Below, one piece after another: positions 29,345 to 37,810 of a stretch of DNA of 64,000 bases (positions are counted from its first letter, which is position 1; every line of letters starts with the position of its first letter). The notes below the pieces were generated by a model. The model worked only from the letters and a program-made list of their open reading frames with translations, did not search any database and was not told where the DNA came from. This stretch comes from Bacteroidota bacterium. GTDB taxonomy: Bacteria; Bacteroidota; Bacteroidia; Cytophagales; Cytophagaceae. The stretch spans positions 14,497 through 78,496 of the forward strand of contig JAEYZG010000052.1 in assembly GCA_023428135.1 (NCBI GenBank), in the 5' to 3' direction. The translations under genes were made by a program, and so were the position numbers.

Positions 29345-30169
29345 ATGAAAAAGCTGATTTTTATAGCCTTTTTGATAAGCCCTCTTTTCGTTGCAGGGCA
29401 AAAGAAATTTAATCTTCATATACCAAACAGAGTAATTGTGAATTTTCTGGATCACGTGGTTTATGCAGAAATAACAGAAGGTAAACCCTTGATCAGAGTC
29501 AGTGATGAGTATTTCTATTACTGGTACAGTGCCAACGATATCAAAAAAACTAGAGGAGGTTTTGAAGGTAAGCTTTTGCATGGTTTGTTCAGTGATTTTT
29601 ATATGAACAAAAATCTTCGTGAAAAGGGCATGTTTAAGTATGGACGTAAAACAGGAGTCTGGAAGAGCTGGCATTTTAATGGTGAATTAAAAGAAATTTA
29701 TCACTGGAAAAACGGAAAGCTTCACGGAGAGTTTCTTGTTTTTGATGAAAAGGGAAAGCTTACTCAGAAGGGAACATATAAAGATAATTTGTTTAATGGA
29801 AAGAGATACCTCTATAAAGAATCAGGAGATGTTGAAGTTGAGAAGTATAAAAGAGGTGAATTAGAAGTTAAAAAAGAAAAAAACAGAAAAGGTTTCAGGT
29901 TAAAATTGTGGCGTAAGCATAAAAAGAAACAAACGATTGTGCCAGAATCACCGGCTGCCAGTGAAAATCAGAAGGAACAACCTATTCCTTTACCAGGAGC
30001 AGAGAGCCCTGATTTAAAAAAAGGTAAGAAGGAAAAGAATAAGAAGATCTCTGATAATTCCCCTTCTGAAAACTCATCAAAGAAAAAGGAAAAAAAGAAA
30101 GAGGAGAAAGTGAAAATCAGGAAGATGAAGAAGATAGTTCCTGGAGGACCTGAAAACAAACAAACCTGA
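29345..30169 (+). CDS. Exported MORN-repeat protein with Lys-rich tail
   Basis: This 274-residue protein has a signal peptide, KKLIFIAFLISPLFVAG. The centre, about residues 95-165, holds MORN-type repeats of the YwqK kind: GRKTGVWKSWHFNGELKEIYH, then GKLHGEFLVFDEKGKLTQ and KDNLFNGKRYLYKESGD. The last ~95 residues are strongly basic and low in complexity (KKEKKKEEKVKIRKMKK, with Pro/Ser/Glu stretches). It lies between the GspC-like and GspK-like genes with 6 and 1 intervening bases, so it is co-transcribed with the machine. MORN repeats of this type are common in Bacteroidota, but their function is mostly unknown. A structural or envelope-binding role in the secretion apparatus is only a hypothesis. 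Confidence 0.8.
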   Translation: MKKLIFIAFLISPLFVAGQKKFNLHIPNRVIVNFLDHVVYAEITEGKPLIRVSDEYFYYWYSANDIKKTRGGFEGKLLHGLFSDFYMNKNLREKGMFKYGRKTGVWKSWHFNGELKEIYHWKNGKLHGEFLVFDEKGKLTQKGTYKDNLFNGKRYLYKESGDVEVEKYKRGELEVKKEKNRKGFRLKLWRKHKKKQTIVPESPAASENQKEQPIPLPGAESPDLKKGKKEKNKKISDNSPSENSSKKKEKKKEEKVKIRKMKKIVPGGPENKQT

Positions 30170-30170
30170 A

Positions 30171-31418
30171 ATGTTCCGGGCGAATGCGTTGTTTATAGTA
30201 CTTGTCATATCACTGCTGATAGCACTTATCAGCAGTTCACTTATTTTAGTGTCCTATCACTATTCGACTGTTCATTATCAAAACCGGTTATATAAAAGAC
30301 TTTTATCAAACGCACAATCAGGTATAAATTATCTTCTTGCTGAAGAAGGAGAACTCTCCCTGAATGAAGAAAAAGTTATAGACCTGTATGGTAAAGAAAG
30401 CGATTCGGTTGCTCTTAAAAGGATGAACTGGGGAATTTTTGATCTGGCTGTTGTAAGAGCGTTCTCTGGAAATCAGCAAGTGGTCAAGATACTTGAGTAT
30501 GGTTATAAACCCGATGCGGAGACTAAATCTGCCATTTATATGGCAGATTTAAACAGGCCGCTTTCTCTATGTGGGAATACAGTTATCAAGGGAACATGTT
30601 ATCTGCCAGAATCAGGAGTGAGAAGAGATTATATAGAGGGACAGTCATTTATGGGGGATAAACTTATCCAGGGGGAAATTAAAAAGAGTAAGAATAGTTT
30701 ACCGGAGTTGAAAAAGGATATTAAAGAAAAGCTTTTGTCTCTCCTGGAAGATAAGATTAATCTTGACGAATATGAACAGCTGCAGGAAGTGGATATTGAC
30801 ACGGTCAGGCGATCATTTACTGAAAAGACTGTCCTGCTGAAGCAAAAGACCCATCTTAGTATCAAAAATCTTTATGGAAATATTCTTATCACAAGTGATA
30901 CCATTCTCAGGATTGGCAGAGATGCAAATCTTGAAGATGTAATAATTGCGGCAAGAGCAGTTGAAATAGAATCAGGTTTCAAAGGGAAATTACAGATTTT
31001 TGCAGCGGATTCAGTTGTGTTAGGAGAAAATGTTGAATTGAATTATCCTTCGGTGATCGGTCTTTTTAAAAAAGATTTTAAGGTGATGCAGCCTTTTGTT
31101 AAGGTTTCCAAAGGTGGCAAGATCAATGGAATAGTCTTTTCCAGTCAGTCCGTGTTTGATCTGAAACAAACTCTTATCTCAATAGAGAAAGACGCTTTCA
31201 TGCACGGTCAGTTATATTCAGATGGATTTGCGGATATTCAGGGTAAAGTATATGGAAATGTATTCTGTAATAAATTCAGATTAAAGACGTCATCTTCATT
31301 ATATGAAAACTATCTTCTTAATGCTACCATTGATGCTACCAGGCTTTCTCCTTATTTCATAGGATCAGCTTTATTGTCTTCTGAAAAGAAAAAACGAGTG
31401 ATCAAATGGCTGAACTGA
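30171..31418 (+). CDS. GspK/PilX-like minor pseudopilin with bactofilin-like beta-helix domain
   Basis: The protein has 415 residues. The N-terminus MFRA-NALFIVLVISLLIALISSS looks like a GspK/PilX leader: short, basic, Ala at -1, a hydrophobic helix directly after, and no Glu at +5, which is the known GspK exception. The rest differs from the alpha-helical insert of GspK. Stretches such as GNTVIKGTCYLPESG, IIAARAVEIESGFKGKLQIF, VVLGENVELNYPS, KGGKINGIVFSSQS and FADIQGKVYGNVFCN have the short glycine-rich turns of polymer-forming (bactofilin-like) or parallel beta-helix proteins. It is placed just before the GspI- and GspJ-like genes, as GspK is in tip complexes, although here the order is K-I-J. 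The following gene starts 13 bases inside it. The role as a pseudopilus tip protein is inferred. Confidence 0.72.
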   Translation: MFRANALFIVLVISLLIALISSSLILVSYHYSTVHYQNRLYKRLLSNAQSGINYLLAEEGELSLNEEKVIDLYGKESDSVALKRMNWGIFDLAVVRAFSGNQQVVKILEYGYKPDAETKSAIYMADLNRPLSLCGNTVIKGTCYLPESGVRRDYIEGQSFMGDKLIQGEIKKSKNSLPELKKDIKEKLLSLLEDKINLDEYEQLQEVDIDTVRRSFTEKTVLLKQKTHLSIKNLYGNILITSDTILRIGRDANLEDVIIAARAVEIESGFKGKLQIFAADSVVLGENVELNYPSVIGLFKKDFKVMQPFVKVSKGGKINGIVFSSQSVFDLKQTLISIEKDAFMHGQLYSDGFADIQGKVYGNVFCNKFRLKTSSSLYENYLLNATIDATRLSPYFIGSALLSSEKKKRVIKWLN

Positions 31419-31762
31419 TCGGGTTAAAGATTAAAGCCTCTTCTCTGATCGAGGTGATTGTAGCGATGGTGGTTATGGTAATTACCTTTGGCATAGGAAT
31501 GATGATTTATCATAATATTCTCAGGTCAGGCATAAATCTTCAGAATGTAAAAGCCGAAATGCTTCTCTCCCGCATAGCAGAAGAAACCATCCGGTCAAAA
31601 TCATATTTTGATGAAGAAATGAACGAAGGAGAATTGATAGTGCGAAAGAAAGTTGGAAACTATCAGAGTAACACTTCTCTTTTACAATTGGAAATACAGG
31701 TATATTCTAAGGAAGAGAAGCTTTTAGCTGAAAGTAATAATCTGATACTGGCAGATGAATAA
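31406..31762 (+). CDS. Minor pseudopilin, GspI-like
   Basis: This 118-residue protein has a leader ending ...LKIKA followed by SSLIEVIVAMVVMVITFGIG. Glu is at +5 and Ala at -1. The short size and the V-rich helix with an IEVIVAM core match GspI/PilV-type minor pseudopilins, which nucleate the pseudopilus tip with J and K. The soluble part (about 85 residues) has a beta-sheet-like end (SLLQLEIQVYSKEEKLLAES). The gene overlaps the GspK-like gene by 13 bases and the GspJ-like gene by 8, indicating translational coupling of the three. The assignment to I rather than H is by size and neighbours. Confidence 0.78.
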   Translation: MAELIGLKIKASSLIEVIVAMVVMVITFGIGMMIYHNILRSGINLQNVKAEMLLSRIAEETIRSKSYFDEEMNEGELIVRKKVGNYQSNTSLLQLEIQVYSKEEKLLAESNNLILADE

Positions 31763-32255
31763 AGTAAAGGCATATACTATTGTGGAAATGATTGTGACCA
31801 TGCTTATTGCAGGTGTAACAATTAGTATTGCTTATTCCTCATTCAGAATTATCAATGGACAATTCGGACAATATAAGTCAAGAAGCCACAGAAACTATGA
31901 ACTTGTTTTGCTGGATAAATTTATGATGAAAGATTTTACCAATGCAACAAGAATTATAAGAAAAGCTGAAGGATATAGTTGTCAGTATCAGGACAAAAAT
32001 ATAGACTATGAATTTGAAGATACTTATATCCTTAGAAGAAGTAATCTGGTCGATACGTTTAAGCTTAGAGTCCTGGAGCCAAAGTTCTATTTTATGAATG
32101 AAGAGGAATTTGTACCCGGTTCATTAATTGATAAAGTAGAATTTACGGGAATTATAGAGGAGGAATCACTTCCATTTTTATACAAAAAAGAATACGGAGC
32201 GGATATACTTCTTGAAAAAGAAACAGGGGAAGACAATGAATGGTATAGACATTAA
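31755..32255 (+). CDS. Minor pseudopilin, GspJ-like
   Basis: The protein has 166 residues. A very short leader, MNKVKA, is followed by YTIVEMIVTMLIAGVTISIAY, with Glu at +5 and again Ala at -1. The length and the order after the GspI-like gene fit GspJ/PilW-type minor pseudopilins. The soluble domain contains LVLLDKFMMKDFTNATRI, which resembles the LxxDlxxA region of GspJ family members that follows the first helix. It overlaps the start of gspF by 20 bases. Together with the GspK- and GspI-like proteins it should form the pseudopilus tip. Confidence 0.8.
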   Translation: MNKVKAYTIVEMIVTMLIAGVTISIAYSSFRIINGQFGQYKSRSHRNYELVLLDKFMMKDFTNATRIIRKAEGYSCQYQDKNIDYEFEDTYILRRSNLVDTFKLRVLEPKFYFMNEEEFVPGSLIDKVEFTGIIEEESLPFLYKKEYGADILLEKETGEDNEWYRH

Positions 32256-33378
32256 TAAGGTTAAGAAGACTAAGATCAAAGCAGAGGAAAAAAGTCCTTT
32301 GCAGGGAATCATAGACTTGCTCAATAAAGATTTGAGTTTGTTCGGCACTAAGTTGAATGATAAGAAAAAGGAAGCCTTTTATCATGAGCTTGGAATTCTT
32401 CTGTCTGCAGGTGTAGATATCAAAACAACGCTTGAACTTATTAGTGTGGAACAGGCTAAAGAGAAAGACAGGATTTTGTTCGAGAAAATTAAAGACTCTG
32501 TAATAGCTGGAAACACGCTTTCCGGAGCAATAAAAGACACAGGTATGTTTTCAGCGTATGAGTTTTTTAGTTTGCAAATAGGAGAGGAGAGTGGCAAACT
32601 CCCGGTAGTACTAAAAGAACTTGGGGCTTACTATAATAAGAAGATGAAACAAAGGCGCCAGATTGTAGGCGCTTTGACATATCCTTCTATAGTGCTTTTT
32701 ACATCATTGGCTGCAGTGTTTTTTATGATGAATTTTATAGTGCCAATGTTTGCAGATGTGTTCAAGCGTTTTGGAGGAGATCTTCCTGCTATTACCAAAA
32801 TGATTGTAGATGCGTCCGGATTCTTCAGAAAGTATTTTTATCTTTTTTTTCTTTTCATCATCTCCATTATTGTTTTTGTTTATTCTCAGCGCAATGAAAT
32901 TTGGTTCAGGAAGTATGGCAGTAAAATATTGTTGAGGATGCCTTTGGCAGGTGAAATCGTGAGGAAGGTATATCTCGCAAGATTTTGTAATTCCATGACA
33001 TTACTAATAGGTGCAAAGATTCCCATTCTGAGGTCTATAAATCTTGTAAAACAGATGATTGGTTTTTATCCTTTGGAGGAATCATTAACTCAAATTGAAA
33101 AAGATATCCTTCATGGTATGTCTCTCAATAAAAGTATGTCTGCATTTTCTATCTATCCGAAAAGAATGACTTCATTGATAAAGGTCGGAGAGGAAGTTAA
33201 TCAGCTGGACAATTTTTTTGAAAAGATAGCCTTCCAATACAATGAAGAGGTGGAACATCAGACTTCAATGATCAGTAGTATGATTGAGCCATTTATGATT
33301 ATATTCCTTGGATTGATAGTAGGGTTTATTTTGATTGCTATGTATTTGCCGTTGTTTCAGTTGAGTACAAGTTTTTAA
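32236..33378 (+). CDS. gspF: Inner-membrane platform protein GspF/PilC
   Basis: The protein has 380 residues from the ATG at 32236, which has a purine-rich AGGGGA stretch ahead of it. A TTG at 32212 is in frame but would add eight Lys-rich residues. Two T2SSF domains are visible: residues ~40-165 (AFYHELGILLSAGVDIKTTLEL, GMFSAYEFFSLQIGEESGKL) and ~235-360 (ARFCNSMTLLIGAKIPILRSI, MTSLIKVGEEVNQLDNFFEKIA). Membrane helices sit near 155-175, 200-220 and at the C-terminus (MIIFLGLIVGFILIAMYLPL), as usual for GspF. It is the last gene of the operon; a 488-base gene-free stretch follows. It works with GspE to extrude pseudopilin subunits. Confidence 0.93.
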   Translation: MNGIDINKVKKTKIKAEEKSPLQGIIDLLNKDLSLFGTKLNDKKKEAFYHELGILLSAGVDIKTTLELISVEQAKEKDRILFEKIKDSVIAGNTLSGAIKDTGMFSAYEFFSLQIGEESGKLPVVLKELGAYYNKKMKQRRQIVGALTYPSIVLFTSLAAVFFMMNFIVPMFADVFKRFGGDLPAITKMIVDASGFFRKYFYLFFLFIISIIVFVYSQRNEIWFRKYGSKILLRMPLAGEIVRKVYLARFCNSMTLLIGAKIPILRSINLVKQMIGFYPLEESLTQIEKDILHGMSLNKSMSAFSIYPKRMTSLIKVGEEVNQLDNFFEKIAFQYNEEVEHQTSMISSMIEPFMIIFLGLIVGFILIAMYLPLFQLSTSF

Positions 33379-33866
33379 TTAATTGATTGGTAATGTGTTA
33401 TTATAGCGCTTGTTCCATAGAGAATTTTTGAATTTACCTCTAATATAAAGTCATTAGAATATGCCGATTTTATAAAGCTACTATTGTTTTCAGTATAATG
33501 TTCTTGCCTTTTCTCTGAAGGTTGAGTTTTAGCAAATGGTCTTTTAATGGTCCTAGTTTAATATTCCTTTTTCTTTCTTTTCACGATCTGGAAATATTAG
33601 GATTATAATGCTTTTCTGGGGTATTTTATGATTTTATTACAATGTATTGTAAATGTTCATTTTTGTCTTTTGTTTTCGAATAGTTAAATATTTTATTTGA
33701 ATAGTTATATTTTGTGTGTTGATATAGGGTTTGTTAGTAGTATGTAGTTCGTATTATTTGTTTCATCTATTTTTTTATTGAAATTTTTCTATTTACTGGT
33801 TACTTTAAAATTTTTCACGTATTAAAGTATATAATCTTCTGATTACTAACCAAAACATCTAATGAG
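33379..33866. other. Gene-free AT-rich intergenic region after gspF
   Basis: These 488 bases lie between the end of the secretion operon and the next + strand gene. The stretch is very AT-rich with many T-runs. I see no convincing rho-independent terminator hairpin directly after gspF, no repeat and no frame of useful length. The final 200 bases presumably hold the promoter of the gene at 33867, but no clear match to the Bacteroidota TAnnTTTG element was found. Confidence 0.5.
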
Positions 33867-36284
33867 ATGAAGCCCCTCCAACCTTGTGTGAGAAAAATTG
33901 TTTTAATTTTTCTCGTGATAATATTACATGAAGGCCCAGCCTTTTCTCAGATTTGCTCATCTGTCTCAAGCGGGACAAACCTGGTAAAAAATGGCGATTT
34001 CTCTGAGGGATATGCTGATTGGACATATACCAGTGATCCTTCCCGAACAAATGGTTACCTGAAGTTTGATCCCCCATTAACTCAAAATTATTCTTCTCCT
34101 GGTTTTATCCATGTGGGAAATAACCCAGCCTTATTTAATTCAGCATTCAATGCAACGTTAACGGATCACTCTCCTTCTGCAGACAATAATATGTTAATGG
34201 TGGATGGTATCTGTGTTCCGGGAATTAAACTCTGGCAGCAAAGCGGGATTGTTGTGGAACCTAATACAAACTATTATTTCAGTGTCTGGATAAATGCATT
34301 AAAAAATAATAACGATCCTCCCGGTACCTTAAAGTTTACTGTTGGTTCAACAGAATTGCAAACAACTATTTCGGCACCTACTACAAGCGGAACATGGGTC
34401 CAGTATGAAGCACTTTGGAACTCTGGTTCTTCATCAGGTCCTACTACCATTAGCATAGAAAATACAACAGAAATCGGTTGTGACCAATATGTTGACTTTG
34501 CAATTGATGATATTTCGTTTATCCCCGGTTGTGCTTACGGAGCGCCGGGGCCTCAGCCAAATCTGGGAGCAGACAGGACTATCTGCGGTACTGGTGGCTC
34601 AATAACCCTGAATGCAAGTGTTCCGCAAAACTCAACTACTTCAGTAACCTGGTCGGACGGTCTTACCGGAATGGGGATGTCTGCACCTTATTCACGAGTA
34701 ATAACTACTCCTGGAACTTATACTGTCTGTGTTTCTGATAATGGATCTTGTCCAAAGGCAGATCAGATTGTCATATTAAATACTTTTACAGTGGATATTC
34801 CTAATCTTAGCTTATGCGATCCGGCTTCTGTTACGCTTGATGCAGGCCATGCAGGGATTGGGGTAGAGTATAAATGGTATAAAGGATATCCCACACGTGC
34901 AGGTAGCGATGACTCTTCAAAGACTTTCTTTGTAAATACTCCAGGCACCTATAGGGTTGATGTTATTGATCCAACTTGTGGAACAGTATCGGACATTTCT
35001 GTTATTACGACAACGGCTCCTGTGCCTCAGAATACCATATTTTGTCCGGTAACAAATGCAACCGTTTCCGTAACTCCCGCAAATAGTGGCAAATATAAAT
35101 GGTGGAACAGTCCGACAGGAACAGCTCCTGCAAACCTGCTCCAGAAAGGAGGGAATACATATACCTTCCCTGCAACCGCTACTTCTGATTATACTTTTTA
35201 TGTGGAAGATACGTCATCATTTAAGGCGACCATAGGGCCTTCGCTTGCATCTACAGGATCTTTTACTAACCTGGGACAACGGGGAGTTCAGAACGAAACA
35301 AAGTTTGTGTTTGATGCAATAACACCATTTGTCATAGATTCGGTCTGGATGTATGTGATCGTATATAGCTGTCCGGCAACACTTGCATTTAATATTGTAA
35401 ATTCAGCGGGAACAGTCCTGCCAGGAGGGGCCGTTACTTATAGTTATTCTGCTGGTAACGGTTGCGTGGCAGGAGGTACTTGGCAATGGGTAAAGGTTCC
35501 AGCCAATGTATCTGTCCCTGTGGGAACAAACTATAGGATTGAATATGCTTCTTCAGGCACGGGATTGGGATGGTTTGATGGAGGAATGACCTGGGGGACA
35601 ACATATGCCTCTTCGGTCAAATTTGTCGGACCCGTGAATTCTGATCCTAATAATACTTCAGTTCCTGGAATGTGGAGATGGGTAATATCCGCAGGTACTC
35701 CATGTGCACGTGTACCGGTAAAAGCTATTTATGAATGTTCATTGCCGGTAGAGTTTCTGAATGTTACTGCCAAAGGTAGCAATAATGGAATAGAAGTAAA
35801 TTGGAGTACTGCCTGGGAAAATAACAGTAGTACCTTTGCCGTAGAAAGATCAGTAGATGGTATTTCTTTTCAGAAAATCGGTACGATTCAAGCAGGTGGC
35901 AATACTTCAATTGTTTCAAAGTACTCTTTTGTTGATGAAAATCCTGTTAGCGTTGTAACTTATTACAGAGTGGTAGAGGTTGACAATGACGGAAGTCAAA
36001 CAACAAGTAAGATGGTAGCTGTAAATTTTGAAAACCTGTTTTTCTCAGTTTATCCTAACCCCGCTAAAGACGTGCTGAATATTCAGTCTCAGGTAGACGA
36101 CAGTCAGGAGCGGGTGATAAGCATTCAGAACTTTTTCGGAAATATAGTTTACCAGAATAGTGGCGCTGATCTGAAGTCAGATAATGGTCTTGTTGTCGAT
36201 ATCTCGGGTTTCCCAAGTGGATTATATTTTGTAAAGATTGAGTCAGGAAATATTCAAAAGATATATAAAGTAATTGTCGAGTAA
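33867..36284 (+). CDS. T9SS-exported multidomain protein with CBM4-like and Ig-like domains
   Basis: The protein has 805 residues. The ATG at 33867 is preferred over one at 33862, which runs into a stop after two codons. A signal region (KIVLIFLVIILHEGPAFSQ) is followed by a jelly-roll, CBM4/9-like domain at about 38-215 (LVKNGDFSEGYADWTY ... FAIDDISFIPGC). Ig/PKD-like modules at about 225-420 follow (ITLNASVPQNS, GTYRVDVID). A galactose-binding or jelly-roll module spans about 450-610. A fibronectin-like segment, CSLPVEFLNVTAKGSNNGIE, and the T9SS type A sorting domain (SVYPNPAKDVLNIQS ... GLYFVKIESG) close the protein. It is probably a surface or secreted adhesin or glycan-binding protein. 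No enzyme motif is visible. It is monocistronic, with its own terminator at 36316. Confidence 0.85.
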   Translation: MKPLQPCVRKIVLIFLVIILHEGPAFSQICSSVSSGTNLVKNGDFSEGYADWTYTSDPSRTNGYLKFDPPLTQNYSSPGFIHVGNNPALFNSAFNATLTDHSPSADNNMLMVDGICVPGIKLWQQSGIVVEPNTNYYFSVWINALKNNNDPPGTLKFTVGSTELQTTISAPTTSGTWVQYEALWNSGSSSGPTTISIENTTEIGCDQYVDFAIDDISFIPGCAYGAPGPQPNLGADRTICGTGGSITLNASVPQNSTTSVTWSDGLTGMGMSAPYSRVITTPGTYTVCVSDNGSCPKADQIVILNTFTVDIPNLSLCDPASVTLDAGHAGIGVEYKWYKGYPTRAGSDDSSKTFFVNTPGTYRVDVIDPTCGTVSDISVITTTAPVPQNTIFCPVTNATVSVTPANSGKYKWWNSPTGTAPANLLQKGGNTYTFPATATSDYTFYVEDTSSFKATIGPSLASTGSFTNLGQRGVQNETKFVFDAITPFVIDSVWMYVIVYSCPATLAFNIVNSAGTVLPGGAVTYSYSAGNGCVAGGTWQWVKVPANVSVPVGTNYRIEYASSGTGLGWFDGGMTWGTTYASSVKFVGPVNSDPNNTSVPGMWRWVISAGTPCARVPVKAIYECSLPVEFLNVTAKGSNNGIEVNWSTAWENNSSTFAVERSVDGISFQKIGTIQAGGNTSIVSKYSFVDENPVSVVTYYRVVEVDNDGSQTTSKMVAVNFENLFFSVYPNPAKDVLNIQSQVDDSQERVISIQNFFGNIVYQNSGADLKSDNGLVVDISGFPSGLYFVKIESGNIQKIYKVIVE

Positions 36285-36315
36285 TAGTTTCTATGTTTTG
36301 GTTAATTTAAAGTTG

Positions 36316-36344
36316 GGCGGGAGAGCAATCTCCCGCCTTTTTTT
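36316..36344 (+). terminator. Rho-independent terminator
   Basis: A perfect 9-bp stem, GGCGGGAGA / TCTCCCGCC, with a GCAA tetraloop is followed by seven T. It lies 32 bases after the stop of the gene at 33867 and ahead of the phosphodiesterase gene on the same strand. Confidence 0.92.
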
Positions 36345-36391
36345 ATAACTTTTTTTATCGTAATGACTTAAATATTTAGAAAGGTCTTGCG

Positions 36392-37297
36392 ATGAGGAAA
36401 TTTTATACTGGTTTGTTTTTTTACTTTCTCTTTATTTCATCTGTTTTCAGTCAGAAGAGAATAGTTTTTATAGGAGTCGATGGGTTGGGTTCAAGAATAC
36501 TTAGTAAAGCCAATACACCGGTGTGGGATAGTCTTGCTTCTAAAGGTGCGTATTCATACAATTTCAATGCGGTATTGCCTACTTTGAGTAATCCTAATTG
36601 GGCTTCATTGCTTATGGGAGTATCTGCCTATGATCATCAGATATGGGATAATAAATGGAGAAAATCAGACTTTAAAGAACATTCTTTTTGCAATCAGGAA
36701 AAGGGAATTACCGTACCAACCATATTCAAAGTGATGAGAGAAAGATATCCTGATCAGAATATCGCGGTGTTTCATGAGTGGAAAGAGTTTACAGAGTTGA
36801 TAGAGTATAATATTTTAACCTATAGTTATCATGAAAAGGGGAATGGACTGGTATTAAAAGCTTCTGATTATATAGTTAAAGAAAAACCATTGCTGACCTT
36901 TATTCACCTGGATCTCGTTGACAAAGCCGGTCATACTTATGGTTATCGTAGTATTCAATACAAAACAGCTGTTGAAAGAGCTGATTCACTGACGGGAGTT
37001 ATAATTAAAAAGATGAGGGAAGGAAATGCGTTGGATAGTACGATTTTTATTATTACTTCAGATCATGGCTTTAATGGGAAAGGCCATGGAGGCAGATCAA
37101 AGAAGTTAAGAGAAGTTCCTTTAATTATTACAGGTGCCGGAATTCCTATTGGATTAAGACTTCCCGATAAGCTTCATAATTATGATCTTCCTGTTACGCT
37201 TGCCAGTATTTTAAACTGCAATATTCCAGATTGCTGGAAGGGAGAGGTGATAAAGGCATTGCTTGAATCTTCAGAAAAGAAAACGAGATTACAATAA
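36392..37297 (+). CDS. Exported type I phosphodiesterase / nucleotide pyrophosphatase-like hydrolase
   Basis: The protein has 301 residues with a signal peptide (FYTGLFFYFLFISSVFSQ). It belongs to the alkaline phosphatase superfamily. The expected metal ligands and nucleophile are visible: D30 in FIGVDGLG, the nucleophile S66 in LPTLSNPNWASL, D177 and H181 in DLVDKAGHTYG, D224-H225 in TSDHGF, and H232 in GKGHGG. NPP/ENPP-type enzymes hydrolyse phosphodiester or pyrophosphate bonds in nucleotides or lipids. Here the nucleophile is Ser rather than Thr, which the superfamily allows. The substrate is unknown and a periplasmic location is likely. Its 3' end overlaps the convergent hemoglobin gene by 9 bases. 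Confidence 0.88.
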   Translation: MRKFYTGLFFYFLFISSVFSQKRIVFIGVDGLGSRILSKANTPVWDSLASKGAYSYNFNAVLPTLSNPNWASLLMGVSAYDHQIWDNKWRKSDFKEHSFCNQEKGITVPTIFKVMRERYPDQNIAVFHEWKEFTELIEYNILTYSYHEKGNGLVLKASDYIVKEKPLLTFIHLDLVDKAGHTYGYRSIQYKTAVERADSLTGVIIKKMREGNALDSTIFIITSDHGFNGKGHGGRSKKLREVPLIITGAGIPIGLRLPDKLHNYDLPVTLASILNCNIPDCWKGEVIKALLESSEKKTRLQ

Positions 37298-37666
37298 GCC
37301 CATTTTGGTCATAAATACTCGCGCAATATTCATAGCTCTTTCCAGGGCTTCATTTGCTTTAGGGCCTTCAAAATTTTCCTCCAGTGTAGCAGTAAACAAT
37401 TGTATCCATCTTTCGAAATGCTCTTTTGTTACAGGCAGAGTCATGTGTTTTGGAAAGGGTTGTCCTTTATATTCCATAGAACCGAAGAGAAGGCTGTTCC
37501 AGAAGTCATACATGGTAGGAAGGTGTTCTGGCCAGTCCACTTCAGCATGATCGTTAAATATAGGTGACAGCAATTCATCACTGTTTACTTTTTCATAAAA
37601 GCGATCAACTAATGTTTTGATGTCGTCTTTGTTGGAAATGTCGTTCATGGTATATCCGATCTTCAT
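37289..37666 (-). CDS. Group 3 truncated hemoglobin
   Basis: The protein has 125 residues from the Met at 37666; the Met at 37648 (MNDISNKDD) is an alternative start giving 119. Family signatures are present: Y24 in the B helix (DRFYEKV), MYDFWNSLLFGSMEYKGQP, the likely proximal heme ligand H74 in FPKHMTL, and HFERWIQLF with W87. Group 3 truncated hemoglobins bind oxygen or NO with high affinity and are cytoplasmic. No regulator or NO-stress gene is next to it. The coding end overlaps the convergent phosphodiesterase gene by 9 bases, so there is no room for a terminator between them. Confidence 0.92.
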   Translation of the reverse strand: MKIGYTMNDISNKDDIKTLVDRFYEKVNSDELLSPIFNDHAEVDWPEHLPTMYDFWNSLLFGSMEYKGQPFPKHMTLPVTKEHFERWIQLFTATLEENFEGPKANEALERAMNIARVFMTKMGLL

Positions 37667-37810
37667 TCAAACAATTGATTTATTGTTTGAAGTTCAATTG
37701 ACTTAAAATTTTACTCATAACACAGTCGAAATTTTTAAATATATCTTCACCTTAAAAAAAATACTTATTATAGGAGCCGTTTTAATCATAATAATTAGGA
37801 AAAGGATGGT

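Noticed and set aside
21819..33378. Type IV pilus for twitching motility
   Set aside because: No PilT-type retraction ATPase is seen, and the GspL-type fusion with a GspC/PilP-like protein leans towards secretion, though pili cannot be fully excluded.
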